Positions 42,831-51,866 of a stretch of DNA of 64,000 nucleotides are shown piece after piece. Below the pieces are notes generated by a model. The model was not told where the DNA came from and did not search any database. It saw only the letters and a list, made by a program, of their open reading frames with translations. The translations under genes and the position numbers were made by a program. The stretch is from positions 124,001 through 188,000 of the forward strand of contig CAVPIA010000008.1 in assembly GCA_963704875.1 (NCBI GenBank), read 5' to 3'. How positions within the stretch are numbered: position 1 is the first letter of the stretch; each line of letters opens with the position of its first letter. This DNA comes from CAMYOC01 sp963704875 (GTDB lineage Bacteria > Pseudomonadota > Gammaproteobacteria > Steroidobacterales > XN24).

Positions 42831-44510
42831 TCAGTTCAGGATCAGGCCGTCAGGATCGGCCAGTTGCGCGGACAGAAAAGTCGTAAAGCGTGCTGCGCTG
42901 GCACCATCAATGATGCGGTGGTCATAGGACAGACACAGCGGCAGCATCAGACGCGGCACGAATGCGCCCTGCTGATAGACAGGCTGCATCTGCGACCTGG
43001 ATACGCCCAGGATTGCGACTTCCGGCGCGTTGATGATCGGCGTAAACGCGGTACCGCCGATACCGCCGAGACTGGAGATAGTGAAAGTCCCGCCCTGCAT
43101 ATCCGTCGCCGGCAACTTGCCGTCGCGCGCGCGCGCGCTCAGTTCAGCCAGTTCCCGGGCGATCTGCAGCAGACTCTTTTGGTCAGCGTTCTTGATCACC
43201 GGCACGACCAGTCCGTTCGGTGTGTCTGCGGCGAACCCGATGTGAAAATATTTCTTGTAGACCAGCGACTCGCCAGACGGATCCAGCGAGGTGTTGAACT
43301 TGGGGAATTCCTTTAGCGTCTTGACACAGGCAACAACCAGAAAAGCCAGCGGGGTCAAACGTGCGCCCTGCTTCTCCGCCTTACCCTTCAGCGTCTGGCG
43401 CCGCTCTTCGAGCTCCGTGATATCCGCCTGATCGAACTGAGTGACATGAGGCAGATTGATCCAGCTCGCATGCAGACGGGGTCCTGAAATCTTCTGAATT
43501 CGCGACAGGGCCTGAACCTCGATCTCGCCGTATTTCGCAAAATCGACTTCTGGCACCGCGGGCAACGCCGGCGCCGCGCTGGCAAGCTGTTGACCGCTCA
43601 TCACCGCTTTAACAAAAGCCTTCACATCTTCGTTGATGATTCTGCCCTTCGAACCGGTGCCGGAAACCTGTCCGAGATCCACGCCCAGTTCTCGCGCGAA
43701 CCTGCGAACGGCCGGGCTGGCATGGGCGCGAGAAAACGCCTGTTCATCAATCGGAGGTAACTCGCCCCGTTTGGCCGGAGTCGCCGGCGTGGGCGTAGCA
43801 CGCGGCATGGTTGCTGTTTTTGACGGTCCGGCATCCGCCGCAGCCTGGGTCTTTTCGGCCGGCCTGGCTGCCGGCGCAGACGGGGCGGCAGCAGCGACAT
43901 TCAGGGTCAGTATCAGATCGCCTTCGGATACCTTGTCTCCGGCCTTGACCGACAAATTCTTGACCGTGCCCGCAGCAGGCGCAGGCACATCCATCGCTGC
44001 CTTGTCAGTCTCCAGCGTGATCAACGGATCCTCGCCTGCCACCTGATCGCCAGCGCTGACATGGACCTCGATCACATCGACATCGCTGAAATCTCCGATA
44101 TCGGGCACCCGCACTTCCGTGTCGCCGCCAAGTTTGCCTTCCGGCTCATCACCAGCCTCATCACCGACAACGCTGGCTGTAGCGCCAGCTGCCGCTTCGG
44201 CGCCCGGAGTCGATTCTGTCGGACCGGTGTTCACCTCGGTCTCGGATACCGCTCCCTTGTCTTCCTCTTCAGCCACTTCCAGACGCAAGATCAGGCTGCC
44301 CTGCGAGACCTTGTCCCCTGCTTTGAGGTCGAGGCTCTGCACCACACCCGCTGCTGGCGCCGGCACATCCATCGCAGCCTTGTCGGTCTCCAGCGTGATC
44401 AACGGATCCTCAGCCGCAACCCGATCGCCGGTGCTGACATGGACCTCGATCACCTCTACATCGGTGAAATCACCGATGTCGGGAACGCGTACTTCTGTCT
44501 GGCTGCTCAA
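42831..44510 (-). CDS. aceF: Dihydrolipoamide acetyltransferase (E2) with two lipoyl domains
   Basis: E2 core of pyruvate dehydrogenase: moves the acetyl group to CoA. The 559-residue protein has two lipoyl domains (about residues 1-80 and 125-205), each with the lipoylated ETDKAAMDVP loop, separated by Ala/Glu-rich linkers; an E3-binding domain (ASPAVRRFARELGVDL, about 260-300); and the catalytic acetyltransferase domain with the terminal active site SYDHRIIDGASAARF (His and Asp). The TTG start has GGGAG nine bases before it. aceE ends 20 bases upstream. Confidence 0.96.
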   Translation of the reverse strand: MSSQTEVRVPDIGDFTDVEVIEVHVSTGDRVAAEDPLITLETDKAAMDVPAPAAGVVQSLDLKAGDKVSQGSLILRLEVAEEEDKGAVSETEVNTGPTESTPGAEAAAGATASVVGDEAGDEPEGKLGGDTEVRVPDIGDFSDVDVIEVHVSAGDQVAGEDPLITLETDKAAMDVPAPAAGTVKNLSVKAGDKVSEGDLILTLNVAAAAPSAPAARPAEKTQAAADAGPSKTATMPRATPTPATPAKRGELPPIDEQAFSRAHASPAVRRFARELGVDLGQVSGTGSKGRIINEDVKAFVKAVMSGQQLASAAPALPAVPEVDFAKYGEIEVQALSRIQKISGPRLHASWINLPHVTQFDQADITELEERRQTLKGKAEKQGARLTPLAFLVVACVKTLKEFPKFNTSLDPSGESLVYKKYFHIGFAADTPNGLVVPVIKNADQKSLLQIARELAELSARARDGKLPATDMQGGTFTISSLGGIGGTAFTPIINAPEVAILGVSRSQMQPVYQQGAFVPRLMLPLCLSYDHRIIDGASAARFTTFLSAQLADPDGLILN

Positions 44511-44530
44511 GCTGTGTGCTCCCCGCCCTG

Positions 44531-47194
44531 TCAGTCATTCACCGGGTTTGGCTTTTCCGGATCAATGCCAAAGCGGGTGATCGCCTGGCCTACCGTCTCG
44601 CGATCGATTGAGCCCTCGTCGGCCAGCGCCCTGAGCGCAGCGACCACAATCTGGTAGCGATCTACCTCAAAATGTCGCCGCAATGCTTCGCGACCATCGC
44701 TGCGACCATAACCATCGGTCCCCAGGGTCAGATACGGTCCCGAGACCCACTGACGGATCTGATCAGGGATCGCTGCCATGTAGTCAGTCGCAGCGACCAT
44801 CGGACCCTGGACATCACCGAAACACTCCTGAACATAGCTGCGTCGCGGTTTCTCCATCGGGTGCAATCTGTTCCAGCGTTCCACGTCCATCGCTTCACGG
44901 CGCAGGATGTTGAAACTGGTCACGCTCCACACATCCGCGGGGATATCGAAGTCCTGCTGCAGCAGGGCCGCCGCTTCCAGAACCTCGCGCAGGATCGTGC
45001 CGGAACCCAGCAGCTGGATCCTGACCCGGCCCTTGCCGCCCTGTTTGATCTGGTGCGCGCCACGCAGGATGCCCTCTTCCGCCCCTTTTGGCAGCGCCGG
45101 CTGCATGTAGTTCTCGTTCATGCAGGTGATGTAATAAAACACACGCTCCTGTTGCTCGAACATGCGCTTCAATCCGTCGTGGACGATGACCGCCAATTCG
45201 TAGGCATAGGCCGGGTCATAGCTGACGCAGTTGGGCACGGTCGATGCCAGCAGATGGCTGTGGCCATCCTGATGCTGCAATCCTTCGCCGGCCAGGGTGG
45301 TGCGCCCCGCGGTACCGCCGATCAGGAAACCTCTCGCCTGCATATCCCCGGCGGCCCAGACGAAATCACCGACACGCTGAAACCCGAACATCGAGTAATA
45401 GATATAGAACGGCACCATGTTGACGCCATGGTTTGCGAACGCGGTGCCCGCCGCGGTCCAGGCGCACAGCGCGCCGGCCTCGTTAATCCCCATCTCGAGG
45501 ATCTGACCGCTCTTGTCTTCCTTGTAAAACATCAGCTGGTCGGCATCCTGTGGGGTGTACAGCTGACCTGCGCTGGAGTAAATGCCGACCTGTCGGAACA
45601 TGCCTTCCATGCCAAAGGTACGTGCCTCATCGGGCACGATGGGCACGATGTGCGGACCAATATCCTTATCCCGCACCAGTGTCGTCAGCATCCGTACCAG
45701 CGCCATCGTGGTGGAGATTTCCCGGGTGCCTGTGCTTTCCAGCTGTTGCTTGAAGATATCCAGGCCCGGCACCTTGAGCGCAGGTGCATCGTCTATGCGC
45801 TGCGGCAGCGAACCGCCCAATTCGGATCGGCGCGCCTGCAGATACCGCATCACCTCGCTGTCCTCGTCCGGGCGACAGAATGGTACCGAAGCGATCTCAT
45901 CATCCGAGACCGGAATATTAAAGCGATCGCGGAACGCTTTCAGCGCGGTCTCGTCCAGCTTCTTCTGCTGATGGGCAATATTCTGACCTTCGCCGGCGCT
46001 GCCCATGCCAAAACCCTTCACTGTTTTGGCCAGGATCACGACCGGACGGCCATCGCTCTGCGTCGCCTCGTGATACGCGGCATAGACCTTGCGCGCGTCA
46101 TGGCCGCCACGATTGAGATTCCAGATCTCTTCGTCCGACATGTTGGCGACCATGGCCTTCAATTCCGGATACTTGCCAAAGAAATGCTCGCGCGTGTAGG
46201 CGCCGCCCTTGGCCTTGAAATTCTGGTATTCGCCGTCGACACATTCTTCCATCCGCTGCCGCAGCAAGCCCTTGTGATCCTGAGCCAGCAGGGGATCCCA
46301 TCGGCTGCCCCATAGCACCTTGATGACTTTCCAGCCGGCGCCCTGGAACGTCGCCTCCAGCTCCTGGATGATGCTGCTGTTGCCTCGCACCGGTCCGTCC
46401 AGGCGTTGCAGATTGCAGTTGATGACAAAAACCAGATTGTCGAGCTTCTCGCGGGCCGGCAGCGACAGTGCGCCCATGGACTCGGGTTCGTCCATCTCGC
46501 CATCGCCGAGGAACGCCCAGACTTTTCTGTCCGAAGGCTCGATCAGGCCCCGATGAGTCAGATAGCGGGTAAAGAAAGCCTGGAAGATCGCCATCATCGG
46601 CCCCAGCCCCATCGACACAGTCGGGAACTGCCAGAAATCCGGCATCAGCCAGGGGTGCGGATAGGATGACAGACCGCCACCACCGACTTCTTTGCGGAAG
46701 CGATTGAGTTGCTCTTCGTTAAGACGACCCTCCAGATAGGCGCGCGCATAGATACCTGGCGATGAATGTCCCTGGATAAAAATCATGTCGCCACGGTTGG
46801 TGTCCGTGGGGCCGCGCCAGAAGTGGTTGAATCCGACTTCGTAGAGCGTCGCTGACGAAGCGTAGCTCGAGATGTGACCGCCAAATTCGGAACTGTCACG
46901 ATTGGCGTTGACCACCATCGCCATCGCATTCCAGCGCAGGAACGCTTCCAGCCGTCTTTCCAGCGCGCGGTCACCTGGATAGACCTGCTCGCGGGATGGC
47001 GAGATCGTGTTTACGTAAGCAGTGTTGGGACTGAATGGAAGGTAAGCACCGGCGCGGCGCGTTTCATCGATGATTCGTTCGATAAGATAGTGAGCACGCT
47101 CCGGTCCATGGACGCGGATCACTGATTCGATCGACTCCAGCCATTCTCGGGTTTCCTCGGGATCGAGGTCCTGTGTCTTTTCGTTCTCGGTCAT
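44531..47194 (-). CDS. aceE: Pyruvate dehydrogenase E1 component (homodimeric type)
   Basis: Decarboxylates pyruvate with thiamine diphosphate and hands acetyl to lipoyl-E2. The 887-residue homodimeric E1 begins at the ATG at 47194 (MTENEKTQDLDPEETREWLE); longer frames upstream are not family-like. The ThDP motif is GDGEMDEPESMGAL ending NCNLQRLDGPVRGN; other hallmarks are GHSSPGIYARAYLEGRL and ARTFGMEGMFRQVGIYS. First gene of the minus-strand PDH operon. No PdhR site could be identified by eye in the upstream gap. Confidence 0.97.
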   Translation of the reverse strand: MTENEKTQDLDPEETREWLESIESVIRVHGPERAHYLIERIIDETRRAGAYLPFSPNTAYVNTISPSREQVYPGDRALERRLEAFLRWNAMAMVVNANRDSSEFGGHISSYASSATLYEVGFNHFWRGPTDTNRGDMIFIQGHSSPGIYARAYLEGRLNEEQLNRFRKEVGGGGLSSYPHPWLMPDFWQFPTVSMGLGPMMAIFQAFFTRYLTHRGLIEPSDRKVWAFLGDGEMDEPESMGALSLPAREKLDNLVFVINCNLQRLDGPVRGNSSIIQELEATFQGAGWKVIKVLWGSRWDPLLAQDHKGLLRQRMEECVDGEYQNFKAKGGAYTREHFFGKYPELKAMVANMSDEEIWNLNRGGHDARKVYAAYHEATQSDGRPVVILAKTVKGFGMGSAGEGQNIAHQQKKLDETALKAFRDRFNIPVSDDEIASVPFCRPDEDSEVMRYLQARRSELGGSLPQRIDDAPALKVPGLDIFKQQLESTGTREISTTMALVRMLTTLVRDKDIGPHIVPIVPDEARTFGMEGMFRQVGIYSSAGQLYTPQDADQLMFYKEDKSGQILEMGINEAGALCAWTAAGTAFANHGVNMVPFYIYYSMFGFQRVGDFVWAAGDMQARGFLIGGTAGRTTLAGEGLQHQDGHSHLLASTVPNCVSYDPAYAYELAVIVHDGLKRMFEQQERVFYYITCMNENYMQPALPKGAEEGILRGAHQIKQGGKGRVRIQLLGSGTILREVLEAAALLQQDFDIPADVWSVTSFNILRREAMDVERWNRLHPMEKPRRSYVQECFGDVQGPMVAATDYMAAIPDQIRQWVSGPYLTLGTDGYGRSDGREALRRHFEVDRYQIVVAALRALADEGSIDRETVGQAITRFGIDPEKPNPVND

Positions 47195-47338
47195 AAAACC
47201 CGCCCGAAGCCTCCCGGTGAAACTCTGAAAATCGGGCACCCGCCTCGCCACGGCGGCGGATGAATTGTAGTGTCTTAGCTGGTAGGATGACCGCCCGCCG
47301 GAAGTGGCGGACAACAGGCCGTTACCGTCCCGATTTCG

Positions 47339-47364
47339 CCCCGATATCATCGGGGTTTGTTTTA
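47339..47364 (+). terminator. Terminator-like hairpin in the leader of the aminopeptidase gene
   Basis: CCCCGAT/ATCGGGG with a 3-base loop is followed by TTTGTTTTA, all 21 bases before the aminopeptidase ATG. No plus-strand gene lies directly upstream, so it may act as an attenuator of that gene. TATACA at its 3' end could instead be a -10 element. Confidence 0.55.
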
Positions 47365-47384
47365 TACAGGTCAAGGCAAGTTCT

Positions 47385-48911
47385 ATGACGCGTCTACTGC
47401 CACAAGAAAGACACATAAGCATCTCGCGCAGTCGCGATCTGCCGACCAGCAATCAGCTCGAAAAGCTGCAGCATTTGCTTGTGCTGCTGCCTACCTCACC
47501 GACAGAAGATTTGTGGCAGCAGTTGCCGCATGGTGAATTGCTGGCCGCACTCACCCGGCGCCGCCCAGCCAAAGCCAGCGCACCGCTGGGTTCTCACCTT
47601 CCGGGAGCGGGCCGGACCGGCGTCAGCGTAGGCTTTCTGAAGTCCGGTGATCCCCTGCCCAAACTCCAGTCCGAACTACGCAAGCTGACCGCGCTCGTGC
47701 TGGCCGAGTCGCCCGAGAGTATCGGCATCGTATGTCTGGGATTCGACGACAGCATCAGGAAAATGCTGCAGGGCGACACGATCAGCGCATTGATGCTGCA
47801 TTCGTTTGATATGCCGAGCAGGAAGAGTGATCCAAAGCCAGCGTCAAGGCTGCGGCGACTGCGTGTCTTCGCGCCGGCACCGGGACTGGATCTGACCCGG
47901 ATTCGGGCGGAGGTCGACGGCAACAATCTCGCGCGCTGGCTAAGCGCCCTGCCACCGAACAAGCTCGACGCCGCGGGCTACCGTGCTGCCGTAGCACAAT
48001 TGGCCAAGCGCGAAGACTGGCAAATGAAATTCCTCGACGAGTCCGCGCTGCGCAAGAAAGGCGCCGGCGCCTTCCTTGCTGTGTCGCAGGGCAACCCCAC
48101 GGATGATGCCGGGATCATACGTCTGCGCTACCGGCCGAAACGGCGCAAAGGGCCGGCGACGCTCGCGCTGGTCGGAAAAGGGATCACCTTTGACACCGGT
48201 GGCAACAATCTGAAGCCGTTCAAGGGCATGCTGGATATGCACGAAGACATGCAGGGCAGCGCCGTAGCGCTCGGCACCCTGTTGGCGCTGAGCAGGATCA
48301 GGTATCCCCATGCCGTTGACTGCTGGCTGGCAGTAACCGAGAACCGGATCGGGGCGAAGGCCTACAAATCCAGAGACATTGTGATCGCGAGCAACGGGGT
48401 CAGCATCGAAGTAATACACACCGATGCCGAAGGCCGGATGGTGCTGGCAGACACGCTGGCTCTGGCTTGCAATGATGATCCTGCCTGTATTATCGACTAC
48501 GCCACCCTGACCGGCGCATGTGTTGGCGCACTAACCTCACGCTATAGCGGCGTGTTCAGCAATCGGGAATCACTCTATCCACTGCTGGTAGAGTGTGGTG
48601 CAGATGTGGGCGAGCGGGTCTGGGGCTTCCCGATGGATGCGGATTTCGACGAGGCAATCGAGAGCAGTGTCGCTGACGTCGCCCAATGTTCGGTCGACAA
48701 CGATGGCGATCACATTCTGGCTGCGCGTTTTCTCGGGCGTTTTGTCGATCCCGGGATCCCGTGGGTACATATCGATCTGGCCGCAAGTCACCACAAGGGC
48801 GGGCTCGGTCTGGTACCGACTTCGGTGACCGGCTTCGGCGTGCGCCTGAGCATCAGCCTGCTTGTTGATCGCCAACTGCTTGAGGACCTGGCCCCAGGCG
48901 ACGACAAGTGA
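47385..48911 (+). CDS. M17-family leucyl aminopeptidase-like protein
   Basis: A 508-residue peptidase with a variable N-terminal domain and the M17 catalytic domain: VGKGITFDTGGNNLKP (metal-binding Lys and Asp), DMHEDMQGSA (Asp), and TDAEGRMVLADTLALA (Asp and Glu), covering the usual two-metal site and bicarbonate Arg. It is more distant from PepA than typical (HEDMQGSA in place of KxDMGGAA). It should remove N-terminal residues from peptides. I use the ATG at 47385. The stop overlaps the pyrC start. Confidence 0.9.
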   Translation: MTRLLPQERHISISRSRDLPTSNQLEKLQHLLVLLPTSPTEDLWQQLPHGELLAALTRRRPAKASAPLGSHLPGAGRTGVSVGFLKSGDPLPKLQSELRKLTALVLAESPESIGIVCLGFDDSIRKMLQGDTISALMLHSFDMPSRKSDPKPASRLRRLRVFAPAPGLDLTRIRAEVDGNNLARWLSALPPNKLDAAGYRAAVAQLAKREDWQMKFLDESALRKKGAGAFLAVSQGNPTDDAGIIRLRYRPKRRKGPATLALVGKGITFDTGGNNLKPFKGMLDMHEDMQGSAVALGTLLALSRIRYPHAVDCWLAVTENRIGAKAYKSRDIVIASNGVSIEVIHTDAEGRMVLADTLALACNDDPACIIDYATLTGACVGALTSRYSGVFSNRESLYPLLVECGADVGERVWGFPMDADFDEAIESSVADVAQCSVDNDGDHILAARFLGRFVDPGIPWVHIDLAASHHKGGLGLVPTSVTGFGVRLSISLLVDRQLLEDLAPGDDK

Positions 48912-49942
48912 ACCATCTGACTATCACTCGCCCGGACGACTGGCACCTGCATTTGCGGGATGGGGCAATGATGCAGGCTGTGCTGGGCCACACCGCGGCG
49001 AGATTCCAACGCGCCATCGTGATGCCCAACCTGTCTCCGCCGGTTACCAATGTCGATCTGGCGCGCAGCTACCGGCAGCGCATCCTCGCTGCACTCCCAG
49101 CCGCCAGCGAGTTCGAACCTCTGATGACCCTGTATTTGACAGACAACACGACGGCGGATGAAATCGCGCAGGCGCAGGCAAGCGGCTTTGTTAAGGGCGT
49201 AAAGCTCTATCCGGCGGGCGCAACCACGAATTCGGATGCCGGCGTCACCAATATCGAACATGCCTTTGCCGCGCTTGAAGCGATGAGTGACTGCGGCATG
49301 CCGCTGCTGGTCCATGGCGAAGTCACCGACCCGAAGATAGATGTCTTCGATCGTGAGCGGGTCTTTATCGATCGCATCCTAGCGCCACTATGCGATCGCT
49401 TCACGTCACTAAAGATCGTATTCGAACATGTCACCACACGGCACGCGATTGAATTTGTCCGCAGCGCGCGATCTGGCGTGGCCGCGACGATCACGCCTCA
49501 GCATATGCGACTGAATCGCAACGCACTGTTCCATGGCGGCCTGCGTCCGCACAATTACTGTCTGCCAGTGCTAAAGGCGGAAGCGCATCGTCAGGCTGTG
49601 CACGACGCCGCGGTCAGCGGCGACCCGCGGTTCTTTCTGGGTACCGACAGCGCCCCCCATTCCCGTGCCAGCAAGGAATCGTCCTGCGGCTGCGCCGGCA
49701 TTTACTCCGCGCACGCAGGTATCGAACTGTACGCTGAGGCCTTTGATGGCGCCGGGAAACTGGACCTGCTGGAAGGCTTCGCCAGTCACTTTGGCGCCGA
49801 TTTCTACGGCCTGAAACGAAATACGGGCACTCTGACCCTGATCCGTGAGCCGTGGCAGATACCTGACTCCTATCCCGTCAACGGAGATACCCTGGTGCCA
49901 TTCCGGGCGGGCCAGCAAATCGCATGGTCGGTAAAATCATGA
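48908..49942 (+). CDS. pyrC: Dihydroorotase
   Basis: Third step of pyrimidine synthesis: cyclises carbamoyl-aspartate. The 344-residue type II enzyme shows His13 and His15 in DDWHLHLRDG, the carbamylated Lys in GVKLYPAGATTNSDAGV, His ligands in LVHGEVTD and FEHVTTRHA, and the catalytic Asp in GTDSAPHSRASKE. GTG start overlaps the aminopeptidase stop (GTGA); the stop overlaps rnt (ATGA). This aminopeptidase-pyrC-rnt run looks like one transcript. Confidence 0.97.
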   Translation: MNHLTITRPDDWHLHLRDGAMMQAVLGHTAARFQRAIVMPNLSPPVTNVDLARSYRQRILAALPAASEFEPLMTLYLTDNTTADEIAQAQASGFVKGVKLYPAGATTNSDAGVTNIEHAFAALEAMSDCGMPLLVHGEVTDPKIDVFDRERVFIDRILAPLCDRFTSLKIVFEHVTTRHAIEFVRSARSGVAATITPQHMRLNRNALFHGGLRPHNYCLPVLKAEAHRQAVHDAAVSGDPRFFLGTDSAPHSRASKESSCGCAGIYSAHAGIELYAEAFDGAGKLDLLEGFASHFGADFYGLKRNTGTLTLIREPWQIPDSYPVNGDTLVPFRAGQQIAWSVKS

Positions 49943-50607
49943 GCAAAAACGGCAGCAAACAATCAGCGGGAGACGACGCCGAACTGCTGCCGATGGCGGG
50001 GCGATTTCGGGGCTTCCTGCCGGTCGTGGTCGATGTCGAGACCGGCGGCTTTAACTGCCAGACCGATGCCTTGTTGGAGATTGCTGCGGTGCTGGTCGAA
50101 ATCCAGGAAGACGGAAGCCTGTTGCGTGGCGAAACCTTCCGCCACCACGTGCAACCATTCGAGGGCGCCAACATTGACCAGGCGTCGCTGGAAGTAAACG
50201 GCATCGATCCATACCACCCACTGAGACCCGCGCTGCCGGAAAAAGATGCCCTGGGTCGGATATTCACCGCTGTGCGTCAGGCGGTCCGCGGCAATGACTG
50301 CAAACGCGCGATCCTGGTGGGACACAACGCGTTCTTCGATCTTGGGTTCCTCAACGCCGCGGTGGCCCGGGCCGGGATCAAACGCAACCCGTTTCACCCT
50401 TTCAGCAGTTTCGACACCGCCACCCTGGGCGGAGTTGTTTTCGGGCAGACAGTGCTGTCGCGCATTGCCGAAGCGGCGGGCATGCCCTGGGACAGCAGCG
50501 CGGCACATTCAGCCGCCTATGACGCGGAGATGACGGCAGACCTGTTCTGTCTGATGGTCAACCGGTGCAAGCCGGTTTACGACGCGCTGACTAATCCGCA
50601 AACCTAG
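49939..50607 (+). CDS. rnt: Ribonuclease T
   Basis: DEDDh 3'-5' exoribonuclease that trims tRNA and other stable RNA ends. The 222-residue protein has ExoI VVDVETGGFN, ExoII region HNAFFDLGFLNAA and ExoIII AHSAAYDAEMTADLF with the catalytic His. The ATG at 49939 overlaps the pyrC stop; an ATG at 49924 in frame would add five residues. It converges on grxD, and its proximity to grxD and sodB is seen in E. coli and Pseudomonas too. Confidence 0.95.
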   Translation: MSKNGSKQSAGDDAELLPMAGRFRGFLPVVVDVETGGFNCQTDALLEIAAVLVEIQEDGSLLRGETFRHHVQPFEGANIDQASLEVNGIDPYHPLRPALPEKDALGRIFTAVRQAVRGNDCKRAILVGHNAFFDLGFLNAAVARAGIKRNPFHPFSSFDTATLGGVVFGQTVLSRIAEAAGMPWDSSAAHSAAYDAEMTADLFCLMVNRCKPVYDALTNPQT

Positions 50608-50628
50608 CCGCAAGCCCCTGGCGGCAGT

Positions 50629-50946
50629 TCAGGCGGCTGTGGCTTCGTCCAGCAGCGTACGCAGCTCCCCGGAATGGTACATCTCAACGATGATGTCACA
50701 ACCACCGATTAACTCGCCTTTGACGTAGAGCTGGGGATAGGTCGGCCAGTTGGAATACGCTTTCAGACCCTCACGCACCTCGGGATCTTCAAATATATTG
50801 AAGTGAGCGAACTCGGTCTGACAGGCCCGCAGGGCCGCGACCGCCTGGGCCGAGAATCCACACTGGGGAAAATCCGGATTCCCCTTCATAAAAAGCACCA
50901 CTGGCTGGCTATCCAGATGTTGCTTGATGCGCTCGTTGACTTCCAT
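50629..50946 (-). CDS. grxD: Monothiol glutaredoxin, Grx4 type
   Basis: A 105-residue CGFS glutaredoxin that carries [2Fe-2S] clusters. The active site PQCGFSAQAV has Cys29, and KGNPDFPQCGFS plus WPTYPQLYVKGELIGGCDI match the family. GAGGAG precedes the ATG. It ends the run sodB-DUF1289-BON-grxD on the minus strand, 24 bases after the BON lipoprotein gene. Confidence 0.96.
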   Translation of the reverse strand: MEVNERIKQHLDSQPVVLFMKGNPDFPQCGFSAQAVAALRACQTEFAHFNIFEDPEVREGLKAYSNWPTYPQLYVKGELIGGCDIIVEMYHSGELRTLLDEATAA

Positions 50947-50970
50947 CCTGACTCCTCACAGTGCGTTCTT

Positions 50971-51507
50971 TCAGCACGTATTGGTGAAAAAATTACCTGT
51001 CCAATGTCTCGTCGGACTCGACCGTTTCAACTTCAACGTTTCAACCGTTTCAACCGTTTCGGCGGTCTCGTCCGTTCCGACCGTCCTGAACGTATCAACA
51101 GTCTCAACAGCTTCGACAGTCTCGACCTTTTCAGTGGTCTTGGCCGGCTCAGCCGCGACCTTGCGTATGACTTTTATCTGATTGTCCACCGAAGTCACGC
51201 CGTCGACCCCGGCAGCAAGCTTTTGTGCCTGCTCGCGGGCGATATTGTTGTTCACGTCGCCCTTGAGCGTAACCACACCCACATGGGTATCGACATTGAT
51301 GTCGAACGCATCGACATACTTGTCACCGATCAAACGTGATTTAACCCGTGCGGTAATCGTCCCGTCCCTGGCGATCTGATCCGCGGAGCGGTCGTCTTTT
51401 CCGAGATAATAGCCCCCGGCCGCTGCGCCCCCGATCAGGACCGGGACACAGGCGGAGAGACCGAAGCACAACAGGGCCGCGCACAGGATTTTACTTCTGT
51501 AATTCAA
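50971..51507 (-). CDS. BON-domain lipoprotein with a VETVE-rich C-terminal tail
   Basis: A 178-residue envelope lipoprotein. The start is a TTG at 51507, supported by GGAG seven bases before it and by overlap with the DUF1289 stop (TTGA). The lipobox LSAC (KILCAALLCFGLSACVP) and a Gly-rich hydrophobic stretch precede one BON domain (ITARVKSRLIGD, VVTLKGDVNNNIAREQAQKLA, VTSVDNQIKVI). BON domains bind phospholipid membranes, as in OsmY and DolP. The last 45 residues are a low-complexity tail of VET/TVE repeats, an oddity for the family. It resembles OsmY-like or DolP-like proteins but with only one BON unit. Confidence 0.85.
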   Translation of the reverse strand: MNYRSKILCAALLCFGLSACVPVLIGGAAAGGYYLGKDDRSADQIARDGTITARVKSRLIGDKYVDAFDINVDTHVGVVTLKGDVNNNIAREQAQKLAAGVDGVTSVDNQIKVIRKVAAEPAKTTEKVETVEAVETVDTFRTVGTDETAETVETVETLKLKRSSPTRHWTGNFFTNTC

Positions 51508-51743
51508 TTGCCTACTCCGGGGCCATTGCGTCTCTGATCCAGCTCGGCCAGCAAAAGGTGTTTTCTTGTCGCATTCATTTCTGGCCACATCTCGATTTCC
51601 ACCGCGGTGCGAAGGCATCCAAGGCAGTAGCCATGGAAATCCAGCCGGCACAGACCAACACACGGCGACTCTGGTGGCAATTCTGACTGCGAATCCAACT
51701 GTAGTTCTGCGGCCAACATTCTCTGACCCTGATCGCGGAGCAT
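51504..51743 (-). CDS. DUF1289 small Cys-rich protein
   Basis: A protein of about 79 residues with the DUF1289 signature SPCVGLCRLDFHGYCLGCLRT followed by EIEMWPEM. Four Cys (CxxxC and CxxC) suggest a metal or Fe-S site, not experimentally defined as far as I know. The start is uncertain: ATG at 51743 or 51719 are both possible and ribosome sites are weak. The gene is translationally coupled to the BON lipoprotein. The frame continues upstream without family-like sequence. Confidence 0.8.
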   Translation of the reverse strand: MLRDQGQRMLAAELQLDSQSELPPESPCVGLCRLDFHGYCLGCLRTAVEIEMWPEMNATRKHLLLAELDQRRNGPGVGN

Positions 51744-51811
51744 GTTTTCGGTTACCCGGTTCGGTGCAACGGTCGTGATGATAGCGAGGGTCCGGGGATT
51801 GGACACGCGAC

Positions 51812-51835
51812 GGGGCGGCCGGTTCCGGCCGCCCC
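51812..51835. terminator. GC-only 11-bp perfect hairpin between sodB and DUF1289
   Basis: GGGGCGGCCGG/CCGGCCGCCCC with a 2-base loop, 32 bases past the sodB stop on the minus strand. No U-tract follows, so it is a factor-dependent terminator, processing site or stabiliser that would separate sodB from the next genes. Confidence 0.5.
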
Positions 51836-51866
51836 GCCCCAACGTTCGGTAACAAACGAAACCGGT

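Noticed and set aside
44672..46315. 547-codon open frame on the plus strand
   Set aside because: Exactly antisense to aceE, whose protein is unmistakable. Its residues look like a reversed GC-rich codon shadow, with no motif or ribosome site.
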